Shown: positions 34,430-43,614, counted from the stretch's first letter. The stretch is DNA of 64,000 nucleotides from Rhodospirillaceae bacterium (GCA_029267445.1 JAJUIU010000001.1:62001-126000), one strand, 5' to 3'. Program-made: numbers and translations. The notes: generated by a model from the sequence alone, not told the origin.

Positions 34430-35950
34430 ATGAAGGCCTTCTTCAGCAAGCGACGCGATGGCGGCGCCCATGAAAGATCCCTGGGCGGCACCGCGGCGAT
34501 CCTCCCGGGCCCGCGGGCGTTGCCGCCCGGTGAGGGTGCGGGTCCGCTCGACCGGGGACGGTCGGAGGGCGCGGCCGAGCGGCGTCCCCTGTCCGGTGGG
34601 CCGACCGGCGGTGGGGCGCCCGCGCGGTCGGAGGTGGAGAGGCCGAGGATGGACGCACCGTTGCGGGCGCTCCGCCCCGGGCAGAAGGGCGCCGGTCAGC
34701 CAGAGGACATCCCACGGTTCACCATGCCCGTGGCGAACGGGATCCGGACGGCGACGGCGCAGGCCGTATCGGGCATCTCCCCCGAAGCCAGCCGGGCGCT
34801 GCGGGAGGCCTTCACGCCGACCCGGCCGAAACAGGAGGTCAACAGCCTTTTCATCGGCCGGCTGAACACCCTTCGCCGGGTCATCGCCGCCATCGAAGAG
34901 GAGCGGGCGCATGTGGTGCTCTATGGCGACCGCGGCCGAGGCAAGACGTCCCTCGCCAACGCGGTGGAGCAGATCGCCGGCCAGGCCGGCTACACCACCC
35001 TGAAACTCACCTGCTCGGCGGAGCTCAGCTTCGAGGACATGTTCCGTGGGCTCCTGCGGCGCATACCGTCAAGCTATCACCGCAGCGCCGCCGAGAACCC
35101 GTTCTCTCACAACCGAAACTTCCATTCCTTCGACGAACGGCTGCCACCCGGCAGCTTCAGCGTCACGCAGCTGGCCGATGTGCTGGATGAGATCGGCGGC
35201 ACGCACGTCCTCATGGTTCTGGACGAGTACGACCGCGTAACGGCCGAGGATGTGAAGAACAAGCTGGCGGAGCTCATCAAGAACCTCACGGACATGGGAA
35301 GCCCCGTCACCCTTTTTGTGATCGGGGTGGCCGAGAATGTCGATCAACTCCTTGGCAAGCACCCTTCGATCCAGCGCGCCCTGGTGGCCGTCCACTTGCC
35401 GCCGATGACCGATCGGGAGATCGAGCGCATCATCCTGGCGGGTGCCGAGGCCGCCAGCCTGACCTTCGCGACGGACGTGCGTGAGCGCATCGTCCTGCTG
35501 TCCAAGGGGCTGCCCTACTTCGCCCAGCTTCTCAGCCTGCATGCCGCCCGCGCGGCGGTATCCCGCGACCGCGACCATGTGGAGCGCGCCGACCTTGTCG
35601 AGGCTGTGAAACGCTGCAGCGTCGAGGCGGATCGCAGCCTCATCGAAGCCTATCACCGGTCGCTTGGACGCGATGACAAGGGAGCCGGAGCCGACGCCCT
35701 CTATCACGCGGCGCAGGTCGACGTTGACGACTATGGCAGCTTCCAGCCGGAGGATGTCGTGGCGGTGGCCCGGATGGGCGGGGCCGCCGACGGCGAACGG
35801 ACACGGGACATGCTGGCCCGCCTGGCGGACGGCGAGGGTGCCGTCCTGGAATGGGTGATCGTTCCCAGCGGACACCGTCTGCGTTTCAGGAACCAGATGA
35901 TGCGCCAGTTCGTGATGCTGATGCAGGCCGAACGCCGCGGCCTGCTCTAG
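34430..35950 (+). CDS. AAA ATPase (ExeA/Orc1-like), unknown role
   Basis: A 506-residue ATPase. The first about 110 residues are disordered and rich in Gly, Pro and Arg. The AAA core has Walker A GDRGRGKTS (about 167-175) and Walker B VLMVLDEYD (about 261-269), with sensor 1 near VTLFVIGVAEN and a C-terminal winged-helix-like part (VLEWVIVPSGHRLRFRN). GAGG four bases before ATG 34430 sets the start. Paired with the export lipoprotein 153 bases upstream, it may energise an envelope or polysaccharide process, though AAA ATPases of this type also act in DNA transposition. Confidence 0.8.
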   Translation: MKAFFSKRRDGGAHERSLGGTAAILPGPRALPPGEGAGPLDRGRSEGAAERRPLSGGPTGGGAPARSEVERPRMDAPLRALRPGQKGAGQPEDIPRFTMPVANGIRTATAQAVSGISPEASRALREAFTPTRPKQEVNSLFIGRLNTLRRVIAAIEEERAHVVLYGDRGRGKTSLANAVEQIAGQAGYTTLKLTCSAELSFEDMFRGLLRRIPSSYHRSAAENPFSHNRNFHSFDERLPPGSFSVTQLADVLDEIGGTHVLMVLDEYDRVTAEDVKNKLAELIKNLTDMGSPVTLFVIGVAENVDQLLGKHPSIQRALVAVHLPPMTDREIERIILAGAEAASLTFATDVRERIVLLSKGLPYFAQLLSLHAARAAVSRDRDHVERADLVEAVKRCSVEADRSLIEAYHRSLGRDDKGAGADALYHAAQVDVDDYGSFQPEDVVAVARMGGAADGERTRDMLARLADGEGAVLEWVIVPSGHRLRFRNQMMRQFVMLMQAERRGLL

Positions 35951-36107
35951 ACCACCGCCGACCCGCCCCGGCGTGAAGCCTCGCGGGCCAAGCGCCGGTT
36001 CCATCGACACCCAGCCTGTGACAAGTTGGGGCGGCGTTCATGCATTCGTCTCCCGGTAAGGGATTCCGGCGCTTCATGAGCGGACGGGAGAGAGCCGAGG
36101 ACGTCAC

Positions 36108-36299
36108 ATGCACGGATTGGCACAAAGCGCCGAAGCGAAGGGGCGGGAAGACGTCAGAGCCCAGGACGGGACGGTGGCCCGGTCCGGCCTCCCGGTCGAC
36201 GACCAACGCTATCCTCCCCGGATCCGCCTCGCGATCTGGGCGTTCGCCCTGACGGCACCGTGGGCGATCGCCGGCGGGCTCTGGGCGCTGCTCCGCTGA
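36108..36299 (+). CDS. Small membrane protein, possible gene
   Basis: A 63-residue candidate with a single C-terminal membrane segment (about 41-62, RLAIWAFALTAPWAIAGGLW). ATG 36108 follows GAGG at a seven-base spacing. The N-terminal half is soluble and charged (GREDVRAQDGTV). No family recognised. It lies between the AAA ATPase and the AT-richer stretch that precedes the LuxR genes. Confidence 0.4.
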   Translation: MHGLAQSAEAKGREDVRAQDGTVARSGLPVDDQRYPPRIRLAIWAFALTAPWAIAGGLWALLR

Positions 36300-36922
36300 A
36301 GAGGCGCCGAGGCCCCGACGCGGCTCGCCGGAACGGCATTCTCTAGAGCGCCAATACTCGCGGGGAGATCGATCCAATGTCGGATCGGCGCATGGTGGCC
36401 TAGACCGCTTCCCCGGTATGGCAATACGACGTTTGGGCGTACCACATACAGCGATCAACGAGTTGACGGCCGCATCATGTTGCGGCTGCGAACGTCGGCG
36501 CTCGATCCTTACCCCCGAATTCAGCTCGATGGACCCCGTCCGGCTTGCCGGACGCCCCGATCGGGCGCTGTCGGCAATCGTTCGCTCCCGCCATCTATCA
36601 ACAAGAGAGAGGTAGTGAATATCACCTCCACTCTCAGGATACCCAAATATAGGCAATATACTCACTCAAATTCGTCACAGATATTAATGTCGAACGCGGC
36701 CCTGCCGGAGAGGAAGTGGTCCGCCGAAATAAGACCTATGCCTAAAGCGTTCCCATTTTAATGCGTTCGAGAGATATCACGGTGGCCTGGGTCGCTGTAT
36801 TTTCATCCGAAAGAGGGGAACAAAGGGTGCCGGTCTGGCGGAGTGGCAGGGGGAACGCCTCTCGGTCGGGCTGAAATAAGAAGCCTAACGGTTAACCAAA
36901 TTAAACATACCAGCGCGGGAGC
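36300..36922. other. Long intergenic region, AT-richer, upstream of LuxR gene
   Basis: About 620 bases without a gene I can support. From about 36600 the base composition turns clearly AT-richer than the rest of the window. It holds several dyads that could bind regulators: GTGA-ATA-TCAC (36615-36625), CATT-TT-AATG (near 36754) and the perfect palindrome GGTTAACC (36890-36897). A tRNA-like CTGGCGGAGTGGCAG near 36837 has no matching arms. Confidence 0.45.
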
Positions 36923-37621
36923 ATGACCATGGAACAGGTATCGGCTTTCCTGATTGACGCGAATAAGCTTTTTCGCGAAGGACTGAAGCGCCTTCTGGAT
37001 GATTCCCCGTTCAAGATCGTCGCCGAGGCCGGCAACGTGCGCGAGGGCGTTTCGATCGCCGAGCAGGGCCTCAAGCCCGACCTCGTCCTTCTCGACCTGG
37101 TCAGCGGGGGTGAGGAGGAGGCCGAGGCGATGCGCCGGCTTCGCCAGGTCCTTCCGGACACACGCATGGTCGTGCTGACGACCGATCTCTGCACGCGCCG
37201 CCTGTCCAACGCCCTGGAGGCCGGGGCCGACGGCTATCTCATGAAGGATCTTTCGTCCGATGCGCTGACCCAGTCCCTCCGGCTGGTCATGATGGGCGAG
37301 AAGGTGTTCCCGACACATCTGGCGGCGTTGCTGATCAGTGGGCGGGTCAACGGGAACGGGCTTGAGATGCCGGTGTCCCGCAAGGGCCTCTCGCAGCGTG
37401 AGATCCAGATCCTGCGCTGCCTGCTCAACGGCGACAGCAACAAGATGATCGCCAACCACCTGAACATCACCGAGGCGACGGTCAAGGTGCACCTGAAGAG
37501 CCTGCTGCGGAAGATCAACGCGTCCAACCGCACCCAGGCTGCGATCTGGGCGCTGAACAACGGCATCGGCGGCGAGTTCGCGGGCCAGAACGCGCCACAG
37601 GCGATGCAGGCGGCCGGCTGA
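36923..37621 (+). CDS. LuxR/NarL-family response regulator
   Basis: A 232-residue two-domain regulator. The receiver (about 6-125) has acidic D12, phosphoacceptor D58 in LVLLDLVSGG and Lys 108 in GYLMKDLS. Pro and Gly of the usual D-x-x-x-P-G loop are lacking, so activation may differ. The LuxR helix-turn-helix is at about 160-215 (LSQREIQILRCLLNGDSNKMIANHLNITEATVKVHLKSLLRKI). It is preceded by a long regulatory region and followed by a bidirectional terminator. No cognate kinase gene is near. First of three LuxR-type regulators in 2.7 kb. Confidence 0.9.
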   Translation: MTMEQVSAFLIDANKLFREGLKRLLDDSPFKIVAEAGNVREGVSIAEQGLKPDLVLLDLVSGGEEEAEAMRRLRQVLPDTRMVVLTTDLCTRRLSNALEAGADGYLMKDLSSDALTQSLRLVMMGEKVFPTHLAALLISGRVNGNGLEMPVSRKGLSQREIQILRCLLNGDSNKMIANHLNITEATVKVHLKSLLRKINASNRTQAAIWALNNGIGGEFAGQNAPQAMQAAG

Positions 37622-37646
37622 CGACCTCGAGCCGCGGAGACGGAGA

Positions 37647-37678
37647 AAAAACCCCCGGCCGCACGGCCGGGGGTTTTT
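37647..37678. terminator. Bidirectional rho-independent terminator
   Basis: AAAAACCCCCGGCC-GCAC-GGCCGGGGGTTTTT: a perfect nine-pair GC stem (plus A-T pairs), with T runs on both strands. It ends the plus-strand LuxR gene and the convergent minus-strand LuxR gene that stops at 37706. Confidence 0.95.
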
Positions 37679-37705
37679 CATGCCCGAAAACGAAGAGGAG
37701 CGCGG

Positions 37706-38368
37706 CTAGGCCGACCGTGCTTCCGACTGATGCGCCTCGCGTCCACCTTGGCGCGCCATAGGCAACGCCTGCTGCTGCCGCGCGGCGAAAACGCCCGCCT
37801 CGGTGCGGTTACGGAAGTGCAGCTTGGCCAGCACGCTGCGGACCATCGACTTCACCACCGCCTCGGACAGGTTGAGCTGTTCGGCGATGGTCCGGTTGTT
37901 CAAACCCTGGCCGAGGAGCTGAAGGCAGCGGAACTCGACGTCGGTGAGGCGCGGCAGGAGTGTCAGCCGGATCTCGTCGACGCCCATCCTGGACAGGAAC
38001 TGCTTCGGCAGGATGCAGTGGCCTTCGACACCGAGGTCGATCAGTTCGCTTACCCTGTTGAGGTTGATGTCCTCGAAGACCCAGGCGTCGGCGAATGCCA
38101 GGATATGGGCGGCGTCGAGGAGTTCCCGGCTGCTGAGGATCACGATGATCCGGCTGCGCCTGGAGAGGCGCAGATAGACCATCGGTTCATTCTCCCGCAG
38201 CGCCGCGAATTGCTGGACGTCGATCAGGATGACGTCCGGCGTGCCGGACGCCTGGCTCAGCTCCGCGATATCATGACAGACGGTGACGCGGTGGCGTCCC
38301 TCCCTGTCCAAGGCCGCCAGCAGCTGACTTCCTATGACCTCGTCGCCCGGTACCAGACAGACATGCAT
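37706..38368 (-). CDS. LuxR-family regulator with receiver-like domain
   Basis: A 220-residue regulator. The N-terminal half is a receiver-like domain (about 1-120) with D9/E10 and D50 in VILIDVQQ, but the usual switch Thr and Lys loop is written as ILSSRELLDAA and WVFEDINL, so the Lys is absent. The LuxR helix-turn-helix is at about 142-198 (LTDVEFRCLQLLGQGLNNRTIAEQLNLSEAVVKSMVRSVLAKL). ATG 38368 follows AAGGTG at a six-base spacing; an upstream ATG at 38434 adds 22 charged residues. Convergent with the first LuxR gene. Confidence 0.85.
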   Translation of the reverse strand: MHVCLVPGDEVIGSQLLAALDREGRHRVTVCHDIAELSQASGTPDVILIDVQQFAALRENEPMVYLRLSRRSRIIVILSSRELLDAAHILAFADAWVFEDINLNRVSELIDLGVEGHCILPKQFLSRMGVDEIRLTLLPRLTDVEFRCLQLLGQGLNNRTIAEQLNLSEAVVKSMVRSVLAKLHFRNRTEAGVFAARQQQALPMARQGGREAHQSEARSA

Positions 38369-38948
38369 CGTGTTCACCTTGCCCCGGCGCGCCCTGGCTG
38401 CGGATTCTGTGGATCGGTCGCTCTGCGCATCCATGTCCTTGCTCTTCTGCGTTATCGGCGCGCCCGTTCAACAAGAAGCGCAGCTGTTCCTTCCCAGGAT
38501 CAAATGAAATGCAACGCCCTGCTTAATACGAATGGATCGGGATGAATGATTTCACGAACCCTGGGAAATTGCGCTCGGTCAGGTTTGTTGGAATCCGAGG
38601 CCGCATATTCGCGACAATACAGCGGGTAGCTTGGTCCTCAAGGTCGGCAAACGGTTATCCGCCTTTATCTTGTGATACCCCGCCAAGTCCGGTGCCTTAG
38701 CGCCGAATTCGAGTGCATCGGTTGGCTTCGGATTATTCATTCGGTACAGGTGTGGCGCGGCCCCTCTCCGCGCGAAGGTGGTAACGGCGGGGACCGCCGC
38801 GCGGGTCGTCCTGCGACGCGTGCGAAGGCATGCTCCTGCATGCATATACTTGTATGAGGCGGCGGAACGGCGTATATAAGGGTACGTGGGCCCGTCTGGA
38901 CACCCTGACGTCAGCCTCGGTCTTACCCCCAACCGGCGCACGGTGCCG
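38369..38948. other. Divergent intergenic region between two LuxR genes
   Basis: About 580 bases with no gene I can support. It is AT-richer near 38500-38720 and contains the promoter of the third LuxR gene at its right end. A possible longer N-terminus of the second LuxR protein reaches 38434. Nothing else recognisable is seen. Confidence 0.45.
38850..38878 (+). promoter_or_regulatory. Promoter of third LuxR gene
   Basis: TTGTAT (38850-38855) and TATATA (38873-38878) with 17 bases between form a strong sigma-70 promoter, giving a start near 38885. The leader would be about 63 bases to the ATG at 38949, which argues against the GTG at 38886 as the start codon. TGCATGCATATA upstream includes a short TGCATGCA palindrome. 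Confidence 0.65.
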
Positions 38949-39623
38949 ATGTTGTTCCTGATCGCAGATAGCAGCAAATCCTTCAGGGCCCGTCTACGGG
39001 AGATTGTCTCCCGCTGGAGCTGGGTCGACGATGTCGTCGAGGCGGACGAGTTCGCCCGCATGGCGCTCGAACCCGTCGATTTGGCGGTCATCGCCGCCGA
39101 CCTTCCCGGTCTCGCGGCGGGCGGGATCGCGGATCTGAGGCGTTCGGCGCCGGACTGCCGGATCATCATCGTCGGTCCCGATGATGCCGAGATCCTGCGG
39201 TCCATGCTCGGGGAGGGGGCTGTCGCCTACATCCGCCGAAACGAAGTGGAACAATCCATCCGGGCCGCCGTGCAGACGGTGCGGGCCGGGGGAATCCATG
39301 TTCCCCCGCTGAGCGGTCTGCGTCCGGTCAAGGAAACACTGATGACGTCGGCGGGCCCGGTTCCGGCCGGCTTCTTCCGCGAGAACGCGGTGCAATACCT
39401 GACGCGGCGCCAGTGCGAAGTCCTCGCCATGATCCGCGACGACTGGAGCAACACCGACATCGCAGAGGTGCTCGGCGTCACGGTGGGCACCGTGAAGATC
39501 CACATCACGGCGATCTTCAAGGCGCTGGGCGTCCGCAACCGCGTGCAGGCGCGCGTCGCCGCCGAGCGGCTGGAACTGCCGAACCCTCCACCGAAGCCTC
39601 AAGGCCCGCCCCCGTCCGCCTAG
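38949..39623 (+). CDS. LuxR-family regulator with atypical receiver
   Basis: A 224-residue regulator. The receiver-like domain (about 1-115) begins MLFLIADSSKSFRARL, but the region of the phosphoacceptor reads AVIAADLPG, so the Asp is either moved by two residues or replaced by Ala; the Lys position reads YIRRNE. Phosphorylation is therefore doubtful. The LuxR helix-turn-helix is at about 150-205 (LTRRQCEVLAMIRDDWSNTDIAEVLGVTVGTVKIHITAIFKAL). The C-terminus is Pro-rich. A strong promoter lies upstream. It overlaps the next, convergent gene by four bases. Confidence 0.85.
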   Translation: MLFLIADSSKSFRARLREIVSRWSWVDDVVEADEFARMALEPVDLAVIAADLPGLAAGGIADLRRSAPDCRIIIVGPDDAEILRSMLGEGAVAYIRRNEVEQSIRAAVQTVRAGGIHVPPLSGLRPVKETLMTSAGPVPAGFFRENAVQYLTRRQCEVLAMIRDDWSNTDIAEVLGVTVGTVKIHITAIFKALGVRNRVQARVAAERLELPNPPPKPQGPPPSA

Positions 39624-39898
39624 CCGTGCCGGCTGACCAGTCCGGGCGAAGGCCAGGCCGGGCGCGTGGCGATGTCGCGGGTGCCGCAGCCGGTGCAGCG
39701 CAGATGCGCCCCGACGTCCGGCACCGGCATGGCCGCCCCCAGCCTCTCCGCCAGAAGGGGGGTGGGCAGCACCGCGTTGTGGCCGCACCGGTTGCACCAG
39801 CAGAACACGTCATGACCCAGCGCCGCGAGGTCGGCCAGGGTCGTGGCCCGCCGGTCGCGCTCCAGGTCCCGATCGAGTGCCCGCTTGATCCCGGCCAT
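39620..39898 (-). CDS. Small zinc-ribbon protein
   Basis: A 92-residue soluble protein with two Cys pairs, CWCNRC (about 33-38) and CTGC (about 68-71), spaced as in a zinc ribbon. No signal peptide. Function unknown; the fold suggests nucleic-acid or protein binding. ATG 39898 (MAGIKRALDRD) is chosen over an upstream start at 40000, whose extra 34 residues lack pattern. AGGA is very close to the ATG, so initiation is not sure. It is convergent with the LuxR gene. Confidence 0.6.
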   Translation of the reverse strand: MAGIKRALDRDLERDRRATTLADLAALGHDVFCWCNRCGHNAVLPTPLLAERLGAAMPVPDVGAHLRCTGCGTRDIATRPAWPSPGLVSRHG

Positions 39899-40023
39899 GT
39901 CCTGACGATGAAAGGACGGCAATCCTAAAAAGGAACATAACAGGAACATCTGGGGTGGGCAATGCCCTCTCGTGGCGTGGCGGGACATGTCCCGGGGCAT
40001 GGCTGCGATCCGTCGAAAGAGGC

Positions 40024-40052
40024 TTGATTTGGCCGTGACGCGCCGCTAACTC
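40024..40052 (+). promoter_or_regulatory. Promoter of tRNA-Glu
   Basis: TTGATT (40024-40029) and TAACTC (40047-40052) with a 17-base spacer. The start would be near 40059, nine bases before the mature tRNA. The -10 is weak but typical of alphaproteobacterial tRNA promoters. Confidence 0.45.
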
Positions 40053-40067
40053 TCTCCGGCCTGCGAC

Positions 40068-40143
40068 GTCCCCATCGTCTAGAGGCCTAGGACACCAGCC
40101 TTTCACGTTGGCAGCACGGGTTCGAATCCCGTTGGGGACGCCA
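40068..40143 (+). tRNA. tRNA-Glu (anticodon TTC)
   Basis: Full cloverleaf: acceptor stem GTCCCCA with TGGGGAC, D arm, anticodon stem CCAGC with GTTGG and loop CTTTCAC giving anticodon TTC, T arm ACGGG-TTCGAAT-CCCGT, discriminator G and an encoded CCA. The T loop and invariant positions agree with a functional tRNA. It is a single gene, not in a cluster. Confidence 0.98.
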
Positions 40144-40269
40144 GGCTTTCCAAGCCATCATGCGCCGGATGCGAGCGGTCGGAAATCATTCGCCGACTGA
40201 TCCTTGTCAACGCGCGACCCTCCGGCAGGGGCTAGTCAGGTCCGAACGCAATCGCACCGCGGCCCGGCC

Positions 40270-41028
40270 ATGTATGACCATGCCCTCCACGCCCTCGACG
40301 TCGCCGGCCTCTGGCCGATGATGTCGGCTCTCTTCCTGACCGGACTGGTCGGTGGTTTCGGGCACTGCACCTCCATGTGCGGCCCGTTCGTCCTGGCTCA
40401 GGTCGGTGGCAGCGTGTCCGCGCGACCGGACCCGCAGGGCACGGCCGTGATGACGCGGGCGGGACGCGGCGTGCTCGTTCCCTACCATCTGGGCCGGTTG
40501 ACGACATACGCGGCCCTCGGCGGGCTCGCGGGCGGGCTGTCCGGGCTCGTGGTCAGAGCGACGGAGTTCCAGTGGATCCTGGTGGCGTTCCTGCTGCTGG
40601 CCGCGGCGATGTTCCTTATCCAGGGGCTGAAGGGCCTGTCACGCTGGCTGCCGGCCCTTGGCCGTATCCCGACTCCGGGCGGCGATCTGGTTCATGCGGC
40701 GGCCCGGATGCTGTCCCGCCCGCTGCGGCCCTTGTTCGCCGATCCGGGCGGAGCCAACGGGTACGCCCTGGGCCTGGCGCTCGGGTTCCTGCCGTGCGGA
40801 TTCCTCTATGCGGCGCTGGCATCGTCGGTCGGTACCGGGAGCGCCGTCGGCGGCGTCGCGGTCATGGCCGCCTTCGCCGCCGGCACGATGCCGAGCCTGA
40901 TGGCCGTGGGAATCCTGGGCTCCGTGGCCGGATCACGGTGGATGGGCCTGATCAGTACGGCGACGCCGGCGTTGATGCTGTTCAACGCCGGCGTCCTTGT
41001 CGTGATGGCCGGGCACGCCCTCGGCTGA
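40270..41028 (+). CDS. TauE/SafE (UreH-type) membrane protein
   Basis: A 252-residue inner-membrane protein with about six segments. The N-terminal motif GHCTSMCGPF (about 31-40), with Cys 33 and Cys 37, marks the UreH/SafE-type branch of the sulfite exporter family, often associated with metal handling and with cbb3 oxidase genes. A second LGFLPCGFLYAAL block (about 175-188) is the repeat counterpart. The place 1.1 kb before ccoN supports a role in copper supply or oxidase assembly. ATG 40270 is used; no strong ribosome site is visible. Confidence 0.85.
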   Translation: MYDHALHALDVAGLWPMMSALFLTGLVGGFGHCTSMCGPFVLAQVGGSVSARPDPQGTAVMTRAGRGVLVPYHLGRLTTYAALGGLAGGLSGLVVRATEFQWILVAFLLLAAAMFLIQGLKGLSRWLPALGRIPTPGGDLVHAAARMLSRPLRPLFADPGGANGYALGLALGFLPCGFLYAALASSVGTGSAVGGVAVMAAFAAGTMPSLMAVGILGSVAGSRWMGLISTATPALMLFNAGVLVVMAGHALG

Positions 41029-41050
41029 GCCGGGGCGGCCGTCCCCCCGC

Positions 41051-41839
41051 CTATTCTTCCTTGGCGACCAGATCGCGGTAGGCGTGCCACGTGGCGTGGC
41101 CGATCAGCGGCAGCGCGATGGCGAGGCCGACGAACAGGGTGGCCATGCCGACCCCGGCACAGAAGACGATGATGAAGGCCCACAGCAGCATCGGCTTCGG
41201 GTTGAGGCGCACCGCCGTGATCGATGTGACGATGGCCGTGAACACGTTGGTGTCCCGATCCAGCAGCATCGGCACCGAGACGGCACCGATGGCGAAGACG
41301 AGCAGCGCCAGGACGCCGCCCACCAACGTGCCGACCACCAGGAAGGGCAGGCTGACGTCGGAATTGAACACGACGTTGATCAGGTTCGCGAAGTTCGGAT
41401 TCAGATCGGAGAAGAACACGGCGTAGAGCAGCGTGGCGATCCGAATCCAGAACAGCAGGAACAGCGCCAGGACGAGGCCCATGTAGGCGATGTGGCGCGG
41501 ATTGGCGAGGAATGCCCTGATTGCCGCCCCCAGTGAGACCGGCTCGCCCGTGGAGAGGCGCCGACTCGTCTCGTAGAGGCCGACGGCGGCCAGCGGGGCC
41601 ACCAGCATGAAGCCCGCGCACATCGGCAGGATCAGATAGAAGAAGCCGGTGCCGGTCATCACCAGCACCAGGGCCCAGCTGAAGGCCACGACGATGGCGC
41701 CGTAGGCCATGCTGACGGGCCAGGCCCGCTTCAGGTCGGCGAATCCGGCTTCGAGCCAAGCCCAAGGCCTGTCGTCGGCGATGACCCGCACCTGCGGCGA
41801 CGGGCTTGTGAAAACTGGGACCGCATTGGTGTCGGTCAT
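41051..41839 (-). CDS. DUF2189 membrane protein
   Basis: A 262-residue protein of the DUF2189 family with six to seven membrane segments. The opening WAWLEAGFADLKRAWPVSMAYGAIV and the LAALGLYETSRRL-like block (VGLYETSRRLSTGEP) are typical. The family is very common next to cbb3 oxidase genes in alphaproteobacteria, but its role is not known. It is divergent from ccoN and shares a 280-base control region holding an FNR box, so it may respond to oxygen too. Confidence 0.88.
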   Translation of the reverse strand: MTDTNAVPVFTSPSPQVRVIADDRPWAWLEAGFADLKRAWPVSMAYGAIVVAFSWALVLVMTGTGFFYLILPMCAGFMLVAPLAAVGLYETSRRLSTGEPVSLGAAIRAFLANPRHIAYMGLVLALFLLFWIRIATLLYAVFFSDLNPNFANLINVVFNSDVSLPFLVVGTLVGGVLALLVFAIGAVSVPMLLDRDTNVFTAIVTSITAVRLNPKPMLLWAFIIVFCAGVGMATLFVGLAIALPLIGHATWHAYRDLVAKEE

Positions 41840-42006
41840 CTGTCGCTCCTTGGAACGTCGCGTCCGCCGAGGCTGTCGCGTCCGCCGTGGTCGTCATCTT
41901 CCCGCTTTGCGGAGTCCTTCCATGCGGGCGTGACTGTACTTCGGATCGTTGCGGCGGCACCTCCCCGAACATGGTGCGACACTATATCCCGGTGGTAAAG
42001 ACCTCG

Positions 42007-42020
42007 TTGATTCAAATCAA
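42007..42020. promoter_or_regulatory. FNR/FixK box upstream of ccoN
   Basis: TTGATTCAAATCAA is a perfect TTGAT-N4-ATCAA anaerobox. Its centre is about 42013, so activation from the -41.5 position would give a start near 42055 and a leader of about 65 bases before ccoN. Confidence 0.9.
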
Positions 42021-42119
42021 TGCGTGGCCCCGGACGCATGGCGATTGTGCCGCCATTCGTGAAAGCCGGTCCGGGCGGCCCCTCCGCCCCCCCGGCGCTA
42101 TCCAAGACCGGGGGAGATT

Positions 42120-43601
42120 ATGTCCATTGCCCTCACCGGCGAGCAGTCCCACGCGACGGCGGGACCCGTCGTTCAGGAGGCGTACTACGAGGACGTGGTG
42201 CGCGCCTTCATCATCGCGGCCATGTTCTGGGGCGTCGCGGCCTTCCTCGTGGGGGTCGTGATCGCGCTGCAGCTGGCCTTCCCCGTCCTGAACCTGGACC
42301 TTGAATGGACCACGTTCGGGCGGCTGCGCCCGCTGCACACCTCGGCGGCGATCTTCGCCTTCGGCGGCAGCGCGCTGATCGGCTCCTCCCTCTACGTGGT
42401 GCAGCGGACCTGCCGCGCGCCCCTGTTCGGAGGCCCCGAGCTCGCTTGGTTCGTCTTCTTCGGCTACCAGCTCTTCATCGTGCTGGCCGCGACCGGCTAC
42501 CTGCTGGGCATCACCCAGGGCAAGGAGTACGCCGAGCCCGAGTGGTACGTCGACCTCTGGCTGACCATCGTCTGGGTGGTCTATCTGGTCGTCTTCGCCG
42601 GCACGCTGTTCAAGCGGCGCGAGCCGCACATCTACGTGGCCAACTGGTTCTACCTGGCCTTCATCATCACCATCGCGATGCTGCACATCGTCAACAACCT
42701 GACGGTGCCGGTCAGCTTCGTGGGGACGAAGAGCTACGTGGCCTGGGCCGGCGTCCAGGACGCGATGATCCAATGGTGGTACGGCCACAACGCGGTGGGC
42801 TTCTTCCTGACCGCCGGCTTCCTGGGCATGATGTACTACTTCATCCCCAAGCGCGCCGGCCGCCCGATCTACAGCTACCGCCTGTCGATCGTGCACTTCT
42901 GGGCCCTGATCTTCCTCTACATCTGGGCCGGTCCGCACCACCTGCACTACACGGCGCTGCCCGACTGGACGCAGACGCTGGGCATGGTGTTCTCGGTCAT
43001 CCTCTGGATGCCGAGCTGGGGCGGCATGATCAACGGCATCATGACCCTGTCGGGCGCCTGGGACAAACTGCGCACCGATCCCGGCCTGCGCTTCTCGGTC
43101 ACGGCGGTCGCCTTCTACGGCATGAGCACGTTCGAAGGCCCGGTCATGTCGATCAAGGCCGTCAACGCGCTGAGCCACTACACCGACTGGACCATCGGCC
43201 ACGTGCACTCCGGTGCGCTCGGCTGGGTCGCCTTCATCAGCTTCGGCATGATCTACTATCTCGTGCCCGTGCTCTGGAGGAAGAAGGAGGTCTGGAGCCA
43301 GGCGCTGATCGAGTGGCACTACTGGATCGCGACCCTGGGCATCGTCCTCTACATCACGGCGATGTGGGTCAGCGGCATCATGCAGGGCCTGATGTGGCGC
43401 GCCTACGACGAGTTCGGCTTCCTGCAGTACTCGTTCGTCGAGACCGTCGCGGCGATGCATCCCTACTACGTGATCCGCGCCCTCGGCGGGGTGCTGTTCC
43501 TCACCGGCGCGCTGATCATGGTCTACAACCTCTACCGCACCGTGAAGAGCGGCGTGCCCGAACAGGCCGCGCTGCCGGCGGCCGCCGCCGCCGCCGAGTG
43601 A
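42120..43601 (+). CDS. ccoN: cbb3-type cytochrome c oxidase subunit I
   Basis: Catalytic subunit of the high-affinity terminal oxidase, carrying low-spin haem b and the haem b3/CuB centre in the inner membrane. The 493 residues form 12 helices. The His ligands occur in [34 protein letters not shown] and HVHSGALGW, all at their expected places. The Tyr of the active site is in helix VII rather than VI, as usual in cbb3 enzymes. Preceded by a perfect FNR box, and followed 13 bases later by ccoO. Oxygen-limited expression is expected. Confidence 0.98.
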   Translation: MSIALTGEQSHATAGPVVQEAYYEDVVRAFIIAAMFWGVAAFLVGVVIALQLAFPVLNLDLEWTTFGRLRPLHTSAAIFAFGGSALIGSSLYVVQRTCRAPLFGGPELAWFVFFGYQLFIVLAATGYLLGITQGKEYAEPEWYVDLWLTIVWVVYLVVFAGTLFKRREPHIYVANWFYLAFIITIAMLHIVNNLTVPVSFVGTKSYVAWAGVQDAMIQWWYGHNAVGFFLTAGFLGMMYYFIPKRAGRPIYSYRLSIVHFWALIFLYIWAGPHHLHYTALPDWTQTLGMVFSVILWMPSWGGMINGIMTLSGAWDKLRTDPGLRFSVTAVAFYGMSTFEGPVMSIKAVNALSHYTDWTIGHVHSGALGWVAFISFGMIYYLVPVLWRKKEVWSQALIEWHYWIATLGIVLYITAMWVSGIMQGLMWRAYDEFGFLQYSFVETVAAMHPYYVIRALGGVLFLTGALIMVYNLYRTVKSGVPEQAALPAAAAAAE

Positions 43602-43614
43602 GGAGGGATCCGTC

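Noticed and set aside
36836-36892. tRNA-like CTGGCGGAGTGGCAG stretch
   Set aside because: No acceptor, anticodon or T arm can be paired; only a D-arm-like resemblance.
36891-36905. TTAACCAAATTAAAC as a CtrA site
   Set aside because: The two TTAA halves are five bases apart, not seven.
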